A stretch of 64,000 bases of DNA, from contig JAPJBO010000151.1 of NCBI GenBank assembly GCA_030068145.1, positions 186,001-250,000 on the forward strand, in the 5' to 3' direction. The position numbers and the translations under genes were made by a program. This stretch comes from Diplonema papillatum. Taxonomy: Eukaryota > Euglenozoa > Diplonemea > Diplonemida > Diplonemidae. Positions 18,902-28,113 of the stretch are shown here, piece by piece (the stretch's first letter is position 1; each line of letters starts with the position of its first letter). The notes beneath the pieces are model-generated. The model saw nothing but the letters and a program-made list of their open reading frames with translations, was not told the DNA's origin and searched no databases.

Positions 18902-19847
18902 GGTAAATTTCCCTTATATCCCACCCCAAACAAATTTGTGCCCTTATATCCCACTTCAAACAAATCTTGTGCCCTTATATCCCAATCTGGTAACAGTGTC
19001 CGACTGTGTCGCCACCTTGGGTTGTTAGCCCACCGTCCTCCGCGGTTCTGGCCATCTGTCTTGTAATCTGGGTTCAGTTCCGAGTTTGGTTTCCTATCCG
19101 AGGCTATCGGGCACTGGTTCAGTTTCGGGTTGAGGTTCGGTTTCGGGTTCGGTTCTGCCACCATCACTCCTCACCCGAACTTCTGGGTTCGGGTTCGATT
19201 TCGGGTTTGGCTCGCCGTGCCAGGACCCAGGCATGGGCGTCAACTCGCGACACGTGATGTCTCCATGTCACTGCCAATGTCAGGAACATGGCAGTGCACT
19301 CAAACGCCACCTTTCGCTGTTGTTCCTGTCTGTCTGAGCACTCAAACTTTGAGTCAAAGCACACGCGCCCGCTCTCCTCCTTCGTTCGCTGCTGTGACAG
19401 GGGCTGTGCTGCAGTGTGCACGCATGCACGTGGCAATAGCAACAGCAACAGGAGTCCAGCGTCGGGACCCGGCTGGACGAAAAGTTTTTTTTTTTCGCGT
19501 CACAAACAACACAACGGAGTAAATGGTGGCACAAAGAACCACTGTACGCTTGCCCGTTAGAGACCGTCTTGCCTCGTCTTGCCCGGGCTTCGTTCCGCCC
19601 TACAGAACAGAACAGAATTCGCCGTAGGTATCCGGATGGTCGAGCCAACCACCCTTCGGTTTCAAGGTGAGTGGTCGGGGGTTCAAGCCCCTCCTCGGCA
19701 AGTTTTCCAGCATTTTCCTCGATTCAAATTTGTCAAAACAAATTTGTGCCCTTATATCCCAGTTTGAGATATAAGGGCACAAAATTTGTTTGAAGTGGGA
19801 TATAAGGGCACAAATTTGTTTTGAGTGGGATATAAGGGCATTACACC
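18902..19847. mobile_element. Mutator-like non-autonomous element with 9-bp target duplication
   Basis: Left end GGTAAATTTCCCTTATATCC; the right end read inward begins GGTGTAATGCCCTTATATCC. Both termini are built from two to three 30-bp units with the core GGGATATAAGGGCACAAA. The element is bracketed by the exact 9-mer GTTATCTAA at 18893-18901 and 19848-19856, the target length typical of Mutator-like elements. No transposase is seen inside. GGGTTCGGGTTCG-type repeats occur at 19080-19210. Confidence 0.85.
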
Positions 19848-19864
19848 GTTATCTAATCATGGGT

Positions 19865-20245
19865 TTGAAATGTGATTGTACCCGGTCAGTTGGAGACCAA
19901 CTCAATAACTCCAGTCAGTGGGTTGGGAAGGGGGTTGGGAAGGGGAGACGAAAGAAGGGAACACTATCCCGAAAAGAAAGAAGTCCAAGAAACCAGAACA
20001 ATGCAGCCGGAGTATCAGAACCTGGCAGCCCCATCGCAAGCACACGACAAGCCGGCATCATCACGTTCACAGGTATTCGCTGTTGCATCCTTCAGCTTTT
20101 GTGTGAGTTTGATCAAAGCAATCAAGGCTGCCCCTTCAGCGACTAGCCACAGTCAACGCCTTTGTGTTTTCGAGACAACGTGCACCTTGGAATGGGCAAG
20201 CATGCTACGTCCTCGCTCGAATAGCTCGAGGCACTTTTCCACTTG
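19865..20245 (+). repeat. Duplicated gene 5' region, copy 1
   Basis: Closely matches 26975-27375, including the short first exon and its splice donor, and continues to CTACGTCCTCGCTCGA in both. Copy 1 has extra AATAGCTCGA near 20220. Confidence 0.8.
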
Positions 20246-20712
20246 TGTGGTTGTGCACGAGCTCTCTTGTTTTCGCTTCTCGTATACAAGGGTCTTCTCA
20301 TATAAAATACAACCACTAGAAAGGCGATGCGGAGATAACGGACGCGGTCGACGAGAAGAAATATCTGGACACCGAGAAGGATGAACTCAAGACAAAGGTG
20401 GCGGAAGTGGAGGCAAAGGTGGCGGAAGTGGAGGGGAAGAAGACCATGATCGCCGACTTCGTCGAGGGGCAAATCGCAGAGCCCTTCCTCAACCAGCACG
20501 TTAGGATTCTCGGTGGGTGGGACGAATCCGACCGAAGGGATGGTAAACCAAGTGATCGTATTCGTTCCAAATACGACTCGCTGCAGGAGGAGAAGAAGTC
20601 GCTGCAGGAGGAGAAGAAGTCACTGAATGCGCAGCTGGAGTCAGTCCAAAGACAGCTGGAGGAAATCCAGAAGCGACTGACACTGCGTGCGCAAGCACCT
20701 CCCCAGGTATGA
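20001..20712 (+). CDS. Small coiled-coil protein, two-exon model
   Basis: Exon 1 20001-20072 (MQPEYQNLAAPSQAHD ... RSQ) ends CAG|GTATTC. Exon 2 20320-20712 starts after CACTAG and keeps phase 0. The 154-residue product has a charged helical core (DEKKYLDTEKDELKTKV), a middle segment FVEGQIAEPFLNQHVRILGG, and a heptad tail with EEKKSLQ repeated. The paralogous segment at 26975-27375 preserves exon 1 and the donor, which supports the splice site. Function unknown. Confidence 0.5.
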
Positions 20713-20818
20713 AATCACACTGAACTCGTCTACCGTCGTGGGCTTGGAGTAGAGTCAAAAAGACTACGGTTTGATAGAACTGAAATCACTTGTCAGACAA
20801 GACCCGACGGGCTCCTGA

Positions 20819-21082
20819 GTCAAGACTCACACATTCGGAGTTGCTCACGTCACCGTTGCTCTCGTCACGAAGATCGGTGAGGACACAGGTAATGCAAAGT
20901 TCGGAATCTACAATGGTGATGACAAGACAGCCGTGATGTTCAATTCTCACCACCGTACCGAACACCCGCACAAGCTTGCGTCCAAAGTGACAGTCCACAA
21001 CGCGAGCTCCGAACCCCAGTCCAAAACGAAGGTGAAATCATCGTCACCACCCGTCACTCCGCAGCCGGAACACGAGTCTTAG
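20819..21082 (+). CDS. Exon-like ORF with OB-fold-like segment
   Basis: A frame without an initial ATG runs from 20819 to the TAG at 21080-21082: HTFGVAHVTVALVTKIGED, then AKFGIYNGDDKTAVMFN, then a Ser/Pro/Lys-rich tail. Alternating hydrophobic strands with a GD turn suggest a small beta-barrel, perhaps nucleic-acid binding. That is inference. A TGA sits directly upstream, so a splice start near 20819 is needed. Confidence 0.35.
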   Translation, partial: VKTHTFGVAHVTVALVTKIGEDTGNAKFGIYNGDDKTAVMFNSHHRTEHPHKLASKVTVHNASSEPQSKTKVKSSSPPVTPQPEHES

Positions 21083-22165
21083 GCACACGCTCTTGAACAG
21101 TTGTTGTCGGTCCAAACGTTCGTCAAAAGCGAACCAGCGCAAGAACGAGATCATCGAAAAAATGCAGAAGACCACTGCCAAGGAGTCATTGTTACACCCG
21201 TTGCATCCAGCGAACCACGAGTCCCCAAAAGTACAAGGACACGAACAGAAACCGGCTCCAGTAGGCAGCCGGATTCGGTTCCGCAGCGATGCGGAGTGAC
21301 TGCCCCCATAGAGAACCTGTCAGAGCACCTGTCGCAGCGTTCTTCAGCTGTAAGAAATATGCTGAAGACAGGAAAATACTAAAACGAAAACTCAGGACGG
21401 GCTTGTCGAGAAGGTTGATTTCCTTGTCGCCCAGGCGGAATACGAAGAAAGAAGGCGCCGCCGTGAGGAAAAACGGCGCCGCGATGAGGTTCGACAAATT
21501 CAGGCAAGTTTTCTAGACCCGCCGGACGCTTTAAGCAGCCTTCAGTACAACACAATCGTAGAAGGCTTTTTGCGGAAGGACGCGGAAATGTGACAGTTGC
21601 CCACATCCTGAAGACAGAAGAGGCTTGCCACAACTTCGGCGTCACATGGATTCACGAGAAGGACCTCTCAAACTGGCTGGCGCTTTGCGGAACGTTTTCA
21701 AAAGGAAACGAACAAACGTGCCACTACAAATTTGATGCTCAGACAATGGGATTCGTTTGCGACAACAACGAGAAAAACCATTGGAAAGTTGTCGAGCCCA
21801 TTTTGGAAGAAGATGGCGTTAAGCTTAAGGTCACGAGGGTGGTAGAGCTGAAGAGTAAACCTCACCGATGCATACTGCATGCTCATATGGAAGTGGTGTG
21901 TAAACGGGCACGTGGTTGGCACGACTACCCGGAATTGCCGCCTTCACACCACGCGAAGACCGCGCGCAATTGTTTGATTCTGCTACCTCGCCATTTATTC
22001 CTATTGCTAACGCGTCATCACATTCCAGTTCCACGACCTCGGTCACTCCCACCCGAGCTGAATTTGGTACAGACATTTCCGCTCCCCATCCGAGGTGGAG
22101 TTCGCCGACCTCGTCCGCTACTCCCAGCCGAGACCAATTCAACTATGAACACTCCCACACAGTAG
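21083..22165 (+). pseudogene. Consecutive coding segments in shifting frames
   Basis: Frame 2 is open at 21083-21382 (ASSEPRVPKSTRTRTETGS). Frame 3 at 21372-21593 encodes a strong helix (VDFLVAQAEYEERRRRREEK, then LSSLQYNTIVEGFLRKDAE). Frame 2 resumes at 21489-22165 (VAHILKTEEACHNFGVTWIH, NHWKVVEPILEEDG). The last two abut at 21590, where a one-base shift would join KDAE to VTVAHIL. Either introns or frameshift mutations separate them. No family recognised. Confidence 0.4.
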
Positions 22166-22200
22166 CCGGCTTGGGTGAACCAAAAGTGCCCGCAAAATGA
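21916..22200 (+). CDS. Ser/Thr/Pro-rich frame overlapping the previous segment
   Basis: 94 residues from 21916 with a repeated SSTTSVTPTRAEFG / SSPTSSATPSRDQFN motif. Low complexity; it may continue the segment ending near 21915 after another frame change. Weak support. Confidence 0.25.
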   Translation: MARLPGIAAFTPREDRAQLFDSATSPFIPIANASSHSSSTTSVTPTRAEFGTDISAPHPRWSSPTSSATPSRDQFNYEHSHTVAGLGEPKVPAK

Positions 22201-22685
22201 ATTTTTCTTTGACCACGGGGCAGTGGCGTGTCTGAGCTGGGTCCACCCAACAACAATATGATGGGAGGAGTTGGTTGCACAATCAGTTCTAAGCGTTTTC
22301 TTCTCGAAATCGTGAAACCCGCGTGTGCATCGTGAATATCCCGAATCACAGGGCGGTAGTCTCTCCGCGCTTGCTAAAACTATTCCGAGTCGTTGTTTAA
22401 GGTGCTAGTTGGGCGCCAAAATCTTGTCACGACCCAAACCAGTTGGTCTTTCCGTGCAGACCTCGACGCAAGCTTTGATGTCATACTGACCCGCCCTGCA
22501 CCCACTTTTCCCCTTTGTTTCCATCTCCTTTGCTCTTACCCCTATTCTTTGCCGTTTCAAGCCATTTCTTCCTTTTTGAGTAGCAAACGTGGCCTCTTCT
22601 CCTTTCTAGAAACCAGAACGAGAACCACACGAACGTCTTCGAGATCCTCCTGTGTCGTAGTCGATGAGTCAACAATTCATTATGC

Positions 22686-22722
22686 GGCGCAATCCTCTTG
22701 AGTGCTGCTAGAGGATTGCGCC
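22686..22722. other. 13-bp perfect hairpin
   Basis: GGCGCAATCCTCT and AGAGGATTGCGCC form a 13-bp perfect stem around an 11-base loop. Confidence 0.6.
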
Positions 22723-23221
22723 GATCGGGTTTGATGAATTCCTTCCAATTAAGTTTAGAGAAGGATGCACCTTAATCCGTTGCCCGGAAGCCGTGCCACC
22801 CTCTTGCCTTCCCAATGAACGTACCCCAAATATACCGTACCTACTAGTTCCATTTTTCGCTTTTCTCTTTCAAATTCCCCAAGTCACTTGGCTGTCAATG
22901 TCTCTAAACATGCACCCATAATCATGTGTCATTACGGTCTTGCTACAGGAATCGGTGAAGATGACACTTATGTACCGAAAGGCTGAAAACGATTTAGTAG
23001 CCCTCGTCACTGAAACTAATACGCAATCTTTAACAGCCAATGTTCTTGTCGAGTGGGTTGTCTGAGATGAAGGATGTCAGTGCCCGTATTTGTGTGTTGT
23101 GTCGTGGATTTCCTCCCGCTCAACAAAATTGCTGTTTCCAGTCATGAGGATGTCATGCTATATAGGTGGACTACTCTAGCCCCAGACTTATCTTTTTTTT
23201 TTTTTTGAGGACTAAGCTTAT
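22723..23221. other. Spacer, no gene recognised
   Basis: A/T-richer unique sequence ending in a T run at 23192-23206 next to the iterated-terminus element. Confidence 0.3.
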
Positions 23222-24852
23222 CGGAAGCACTTAAGTCGGGAAAATATATATCGGAACTGCTTCCGTTATATATTTTTCTGCTTCCGTTATATATTTTCTG
23301 CTTCCGTTATATATTTTCCAGCTTCCGTTATATATTTTTCCCAGCTTCCGTTATATATTTTCCAGCTTCCGTTATATATTTTCCAGCTTCCGTTATATAT
23401 GCTATGTTCTAATAAATATTGGAGTGTTTCCATAAGTCACCACACAGAAATGCAGGCCCAAAGTCACCGGAGAAAGCCTAACTAGATAACGAAGAAAGCC
23501 TAACTAGAGAAACTAAAGAGGAACAGCAACAGGATGGAAAGGCAACGAGACGCATCTGGAAACCCCCGACAGCAAAATCAGCAGCAGCTTCCGCACCAGC
23601 TGCAACTTCCGCAGTTTCAGCACCCGCAGCAGTTTCAGCACCAGCAGCAACTTCCGCACCAGCTTCACCAGGCACAGTACCACCCGCAGCAGTTTCAGCA
23701 CCCGCAGCAGTTTCAGCACCCGCAGCACCACCAGCCGCACCAGCACCAGCAGCAGCAGCTTCAGCACCAGCAGCATTTTCAGCCCCAGACTGCACAGTCC
23801 GTACTCCTACCCGGCGGGTTATCCGGGTTACTACAACCCAGTGCCCTCCTACGGTCCGGGTGCCTATATGGACGCACCATACAACCCGCATCCAGACGCA
23901 CCGCGAGGCGCAGCCTCTGGGCACGTGCGAGCAGCACAGCATCAGGCCGCACCACGGGCAGAAAGAGCAGCCCCACCAGCGGCCAGGGAGGTGCAGGCGC
24001 AGCATCGGGACGCACCACGAGCAGAAGAAGCAGCCCCACCAGCTGCCGGGCTGCAAGCACAGCATCGGGACGCACCGCAAGGGCAGCAGGTCGCAGCAGC
24101 GGAAGCAGAAGACGTGACGATGGGCGGGGTGAAAAGTGAGGATTGCTTCGCGAAGTGGGAAGACTGCAGGGGGCTCTCCTCAGCCACGCGAGCAAAACAG
24201 GGAGATTCTTTAAGAAGGTCTTCTCTAGCGAAGTTCGAGGTCAATGGAAGGTGAGGTGTTGTGATGCGGCGTGCAGCTGGAGTTATGGCGAAGAAAGAGT
24301 CTATTGAGGTTGGGCACCAGGTCAAGGTAGTGAGCGTACGCGGGGTACGCCAAGGTAGTGACACGCGGGGTAACGGGGGCCGTTTGGAAGCAACACACAT
24401 CGTTGCTTAGCACCTCACATGGGGTAGCCTCTGCCCGAAAGACGCTGCAGGCAGACCACGAGACGTCGCTCTCGTATACTGCAGTGCAGCGCCTGCAGCA
24501 GAAGGCGCAGCGGGTGGAAATGGAAGAATTCGCCCGCGAATACGGGCTTGTGCGGCCCTATTTGCGTGCCATTGCAGTCGCAAACCCGGGGAGCGTGTGG
24601 AGTGTAACCCCTGGTCCCCCAGACAACGACAGCGAACCGGTGCACTTCAAGTGCGCCTTCCTGGCCCTCGCCAGCTCAAAGAGGGCTCTTGCCGGTATAA
24701 CGGAAGCTGGAAAATATATAACGGAAGCTGGAAAATATATAGCGGAAGCTGGAAAATATATAGCGGAAGCAGAAAAAATATATAACGGAAGCTGGGAAAA
24801 ATATATAACGGAAGCAGCTTCCGTTATATATTTTCCCGACTTAAGTGCTTCC
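23222..24852 (+). mobile_element. Mutator-like element with iterated CTTCCGTTATATATTTTCC termini
   Basis: Outer ends are exact inverted copies (GGAAGCACTTAAGTCGGGAA on each side). Inside them, left 23250-23400 and right 24695-24825 are arrays of a 20-22 bp CTTCCGTTATATATTTTCCA unit in opposite orientation, six to eight copies each. The 5-mer CTTAT borders both sides (23217-23221 and 24853-24857). The core carries N-terminal Mutator transposase sequence on plus. The catalytic region is missing, so it is non-autonomous. Confidence 0.8.
23534..24706 (+). pseudogene. N-terminal part of a Mutator-like transposase, frame-broken
   Basis: Order on plus: a Gln/His-rich stretch (QQFQHPQQFQHQQQLPHQ, frame 2); a Tyr/Pro stretch (SYPAGYPGYYNPVPSYGPG, frame 3); KSEDCFAKWEDCRGLS; a C-x3-C-x-W zinc motif (RCCDAACSW, frame 2 near 24250); then frame 1 from about 24430 with SYTAVQRLQQKAQRVEMEEF, YLRAIAVANPGSV and FKCAFLALASSKR. 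SY-x-x-(A/V)-x-(R/K) ... Y ... NPGS-x-V ... F-x-x-x-F is the block directly before the DDE domain in MuDR/MULE transposases. The frame then runs into the right terminal array, so the DDE domain is absent. Three frame changes show decay. Confidence 0.65.
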
Positions 24853-24869
24853 CTTATGGTTAAGTCCGT

Positions 24870-25015
24870 TTTTTTTTTTTGTATAAGCACCTGCTTTGTA
24901 GGAAATGCTTGAGGAGACTGCCAGTTGCGATAGATCAAAGAAGGTAAATGTGCTGTAGCCCACACGAAACACAGGTAACCCTGGGTTTAGTGGCGGGCGT
25001 AAGCGTTCACCAAAA
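24870..25015 (-). repeat. SINE-like dispersed repeat, copy C
   Basis: T run followed by GTATAAGCACCTGCTTTGTA, almost identical to 15500-15640 for about 130 bp. Sits 13 bp right of the Mutator-like element. Minus-strand poly(A) implies retroposition. Confidence 0.75.
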
Positions 25016-25044
25016 CTTTTTTTTGTTAACTTACACGGTTATGA

Positions 25045-25160
25045 AACGAATGGATTATTGTACATTATTGTATTTCCCCCGCCGACCAAGAATTATTGTA
25101 TTTTTATTGTACATTATTGTACAGTTATTGTATATTATTGTACGATTATTGTACGCTTCC
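25045..25160 (+). repeat. AT-rich minisatellite, TTATTGTACA type
   Basis: About ten imperfect copies of TTATTGTA with variable linkers. Confidence 0.7.
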
Positions 25161-25164
25161 CGCA

Positions 25165-25449
25165 ATGGAATATACATCTCTGCAAACTAACTTTTCGAAT
25201 TGGGTGGCAAATCCCAGGTGCACCTACCCTGATGCGCCTAAAGGGGTTATGGAGTACGCGCATTTTGGTAAATGCTCGGACTGTGTATTCCAGTCTTCTA
25301 CATCTGGGAAAGCCTTTTTCGAGTTTGCTGTTCTGCTCAATCCTATCTCGATCTCGCCGTTGTTTAAGTGCAGTGGGCAGTTTCTTGTTTGCAGCCCAGT
25401 TTGTTCGTTGACCTTTTCGTGGAGTTTCTTCTCTTCTGCAGGAGTTTGA
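25165..25449 (+). CDS. Hypothetical 94-residue protein
   Basis: ATG at 25165. Contains MEYTSLQTNFSNWVANPRC, CTYPDAPKG, FGKCSDCVF and a hydrophobic C-terminal half with paired Cys. No family recognised. It lies just inside a solitary Mutator-like end and could be a remnant of that element or chance. Confidence 0.3.
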   Translation: MEYTSLQTNFSNWVANPRCTYPDAPKGVMEYAHFGKCSDCVFQSSTSGKAFFEFAVLLNPISISPLFKCSGQFLVCSPVCSLTFSWSFFSSAGV

Positions 25450-25454
25450 CCCTC

Positions 25455-25541
25455 AATCTGGGATATAAGGGCACAAAATTAGTTTGAAGTGGGATATAAG
25501 GGCACAAATTTGTTTGGGGTGGGATGTAAGGGAAATTTACC
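25455..25541. repeat. Solitary end of a Mutator-like element
   Basis: Three units with the core GGGATATAAGGGCACAAA, ending GGGAAATTTACC. Reversed, it matches the left end of the element at 18902 for over 60 bp. No partner end lies within reach on its left. Confidence 0.75.
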
Positions 25542-25794
25542 TTTTTAGAAATACGGTACCACTCATTCCACGAGACGAGCGCGTCACAGATTTTGCTTCG
25601 TGCGATCCGCCATGTTTAGGCCAAAGCAAAATTCGGAAAGCGTACACCCCAACGACAGAAGCGACTTGCTTTCTGTCGAAAGGTGCGGAAGTTTTTTGAG
25701 GAAGTGCCAAAAATGTTCAAATATGGCCTCCGTACATCTATGTCCAAGGGTGAGTGGCATTTCTTTTTCCGTCGCGCCTTTGGCGTGATGTTGC

Positions 25795-26020
25795 TAAAAA
25801 ATACCGCTAAAAATGGCAAAGCACATAGGAAATAAGAGCGCGCGCTAAAATAAGTCGAATCGTCGGCAATAGGCAACAAAGATACACGCACAAGTACACG
25901 TACTGCCACTACAGCAGATACGATACGCACACTAACATACTCTATCTCAAAGGAACCTTCGCGACAATGGTCACCCGACTTTAAAACCCCGGATCCTTAA
26001 GCGAACTTGCACTCTAAAAA
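25795..26020 (+). repeat. Dispersed repeat, GGCAATAGGCAACAAAGATA family, copy 1
   Basis: GCAAAGCACATAGGAAA, CGGCAATAGGCAACAAAG, TTTAAAACCCCGGATCC and AACTTGCACTCTAAAAAT occur in the same order at 35705-35870 and, in part, at 55630-55785. Shorter relatives with TCAAGCGAACTT and ACTCTAAAAA occur at 42105-42165, 42895-43055, 57320-57410 and 59435. Possibly a promoter/leader-type repeat or retroposon. Confidence 0.75.
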
Positions 26021-26181
26021 TGTTGTTGTAAGCACTGCAGGTGCAGATCCACCAAAACTGTGGACCCATTATCATAGGAATCATAGGATAATAAGGTTCC
26101 CCTGAGTAGCAGGTGCGCCCCTTTAGCTGCCTGATTGTACCACCTTTGCACAAGGCGAAGTACAAGTTGTAATGCATTCGT

Positions 26182-26403
26182 ATGCCGTTCAACGAGCACA
26201 ATTGTCTGCAGGTGGTGGATAACCGATTTGGTCCATGCATGGCTTCAGGAGCTGCGTCATTATGGGTTTTTTTTGTCCAGGACCAGCAGGACCTGGACCC
26301 CGGTGAAAGCAATCCCGTTTTCTTCCGCAAGAATGGGCCCAATCCCAAGAAAAAAGCCGACTTGGATGGACACCTGGAGTTACCATACACGACGCCGTAC
26401 TAG
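26182..26403 (+). CDS. Hypothetical short ORF, possible terminal exon
   Basis: 73 residues from the ATG at 26182 (MPFNEHNCLQVVDNRFGP) to a TAG at 26401-26403. A T run ending TTTGTCCAG at 26280 could be a 3' splice site opening DQQDLDPGESNPVFFRKNG. Function unknown. Confidence 0.3.
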   Translation: MPFNEHNCLQVVDNRFGPCMASGAASLWVFFVQDQQDLDPGESNPVFFRKNGPNPKKKADLDGHLELPYTTPY

Positions 26404-26812
26404 CCATAGGGCAACAATGCAATGATGTGGTAGGAGCCACAGAGCAAACAATGCAACATTGCAACAATTCAACGATGTGGTAGTAGCCACAGAACAGTAG
26501 GCCGAGCACTGCAAACAGCAATCGCGACGCCTGTCAGTCAACCACAAACCAGGACCGACTGTTGCCCTCTGCAATCAGTTCTGTTGTGTCTTTTAGAACA
26601 TCTTGCCTCCAGTCTTTCCACCCGCTCTTTGTACCATTTTCTTTCGCCCTTTCTATATCTCGATGGGAGGACAGGCCTCACCCCAACAGCGTCCCGGGGG
26701 AGTCTTTTTCCTCCGAGGTTTTATTGTCGCAAACGAATCCCCCGTGTGCAGCGGGCGGTGCCCACAGCACACACACCAAGCATCCACGGAGCATCGAGCT
26801 CGTGTAACAGTC
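26400..26812. other. No gene recognised
   Basis: Contains a local direct duplication (AACAATGCAA ... GATGTGGTAG ... AGCCACAGA) at 26411-26492. Short frames only. Confidence 0.3.
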
Positions 26813-26885
26813 GTCCGAAGACGATCTCAATGTGGACGATGACGATGATGACAGGCTGGTGATATCCAGCTCCATTTTTTGAATG
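26813..26885 (+). repeat. Acidic-tail coding repeat, copy 1
   Basis: TCGTCCGAAGACGATCTC through ATATCCAGCTCCATTTTTTG is almost identical to 42478-42549. In plus frame it codes SSEDDLNVDDDDDDRLVISS before a stop; on minus it codes KRSIQKMELDITSLSSSSSS. It is a duplicated fragment of one gene family. Confidence 0.65.
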
Positions 26886-26974
26886 CTGCGCTTTCGCGCC
26901 GCATGCTTTTTATTGGCTGCCACGTATGGTCTGCCGACGCTTGCACGAAATTAGTTGTCTTTGAACCTCCAGTT

Positions 26975-27375
26975 TTAAATGTGGTCGTACCCGATCAGTT
27001 GGAGACCAAATTAATAACGCCAGTCGGTGGGGTGGGAAGGGGAGAAAGAAAGGAACACTATCCCGAAACGAAAGAAGTCCAGGAAACCAGAACAATGCAG
27101 CCGGTGTATCAGACCCCATCGCAAGCACACGACGAGCCGGCATCTTCACGTTCACAGGTATTCGCTGTTGCATCCTTCAGCTTTAGTTGTGAGTTTGATC
27201 AAAGCAATCAAGACAGCCCCTTCAGCGGCTAGCCACAGTCAACGCCTTTGTATTTTCGAGACAACGTGCAGCTTGGAATGGAAGGAGGCAAGCTTTCGTG
27301 TATGAAACAGCATTCAACTTGCTAGCAGTATCATATCCGAACACATGGCTACGTCCTCGCTCGAGGCACTTTTCA
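26975..27375 (+). repeat. Duplicated gene 5' region, copy 2
   Basis: Copy of 19865-20245. First exon 27095-27157 (MQPVYQTPSQAHDEPASSRS) with the donor CAG|GTATTC preserved. The coiled-coil second exon was not found downstream, so this is probably a truncated paralogue. Confidence 0.7.
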
Positions 27376-28009
27376 CCGGCAGCCCTACGTACTTGCGGAT
27401 CGGAAGTGATCAACAAGACGAATCGGCAAATCTTTTTGTGTTACCAATGCATTGTTGGTACTAAAAATTAGTAGTTGGCAGCGTAGTACATGAAACTTAC
27501 CAAAGCAGGTGAGTTCCGCTAGTGCGCACAAACAAAATCGCTCGCTCACTACGGCGAGACGCATTACGACTACGTCCCTGGGGGTTTTCGAGCAGGCTAC
27601 GCGGAGCAGTGGTGCCAAGGGCTCGGTAGCCCGGCTGATAGCCCAGCGCGAGACGAAGGTGACCACCTGGAGGTACGAGCCTCACCGGAACCTCAGCGCC
27701 AGCACAGCGACCTCACCGACTCGTCTTCAACCGCATCCGCAACCACAACCACGACCAAACATACCACATCCACGGCCGAACGAGGAGCTTTCATCTCAAC
27801 CAGACCTCTCGTCGACTGTCCGCGCCCTTCAAATGACCGAGCACGATCCGCAAGTCGGGAAACATATCGATGTATCCACTGCGGAACAGCGGTCACCAAA
27901 GCTGGTTCACCATTCGTGGGAGAAATAGGTCTCAGAATTCCTATGAGGCAATGCTCCCAAAATCCAAACCTGAAACGGTAACATACCCAGTTTCACTGGA
28001 GTGCCCATT
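27376..28009 (+). other. Exon-like segments, unassigned
   Basis: CAG|GTGAGT at 27506-27511 is an ideal 5' splice site. A Pro/Gln-rich frame continues to 27928. Near 28000 YPVSLECPFPASYEGTNL precedes a stop and resembles the terminal exon at 40945-41095 (FPGEQRGN end). No product named. Confidence 0.3.
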
Positions 28010-28113
28010 CCCGGCGAGCTACGAGGGAACGAACCTGTAAGAGTGCCAACGCTACTCTTTCTACAATGTACATATAAAAGGTGTCACGGGATAAGCCGGC
28101 AACCGCTGCTTAA
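28010..28113 (+). repeat. Dispersed repeat also at 41068-41178
   Basis: TTCCCGGCGAGC near the start and GTCACGGGATAAGCCGGC near the end are shared, the latter in an 18 of 18 match. The second retrotransposon copy begins directly after TTAACGTG. Confidence 0.7.

Noticed and set aside
19640..19716. tRNA or tRNA-derived SINE
   Set aside because: GGGGGTTCAAGCCCC fits a T-arm/B box and GGTCGAG weakly an A box, but no consistent acceptor stem or anticodon arm could be folded.
23478..24080. 200-codon minus-strand Ala/Gly/Glu-rich ORF
   Set aside because: Opposite the Gln/His-rich repeat; the plus strand carries the recognised Mutator block in the same element.
18902..25541. One 6.6-kb element bounded by matching GGTAAATTTCCC ends
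   Set aside because: The ends match well, but the flanks share no target duplication, whereas 18902-19847 has an exact 9-bp one.
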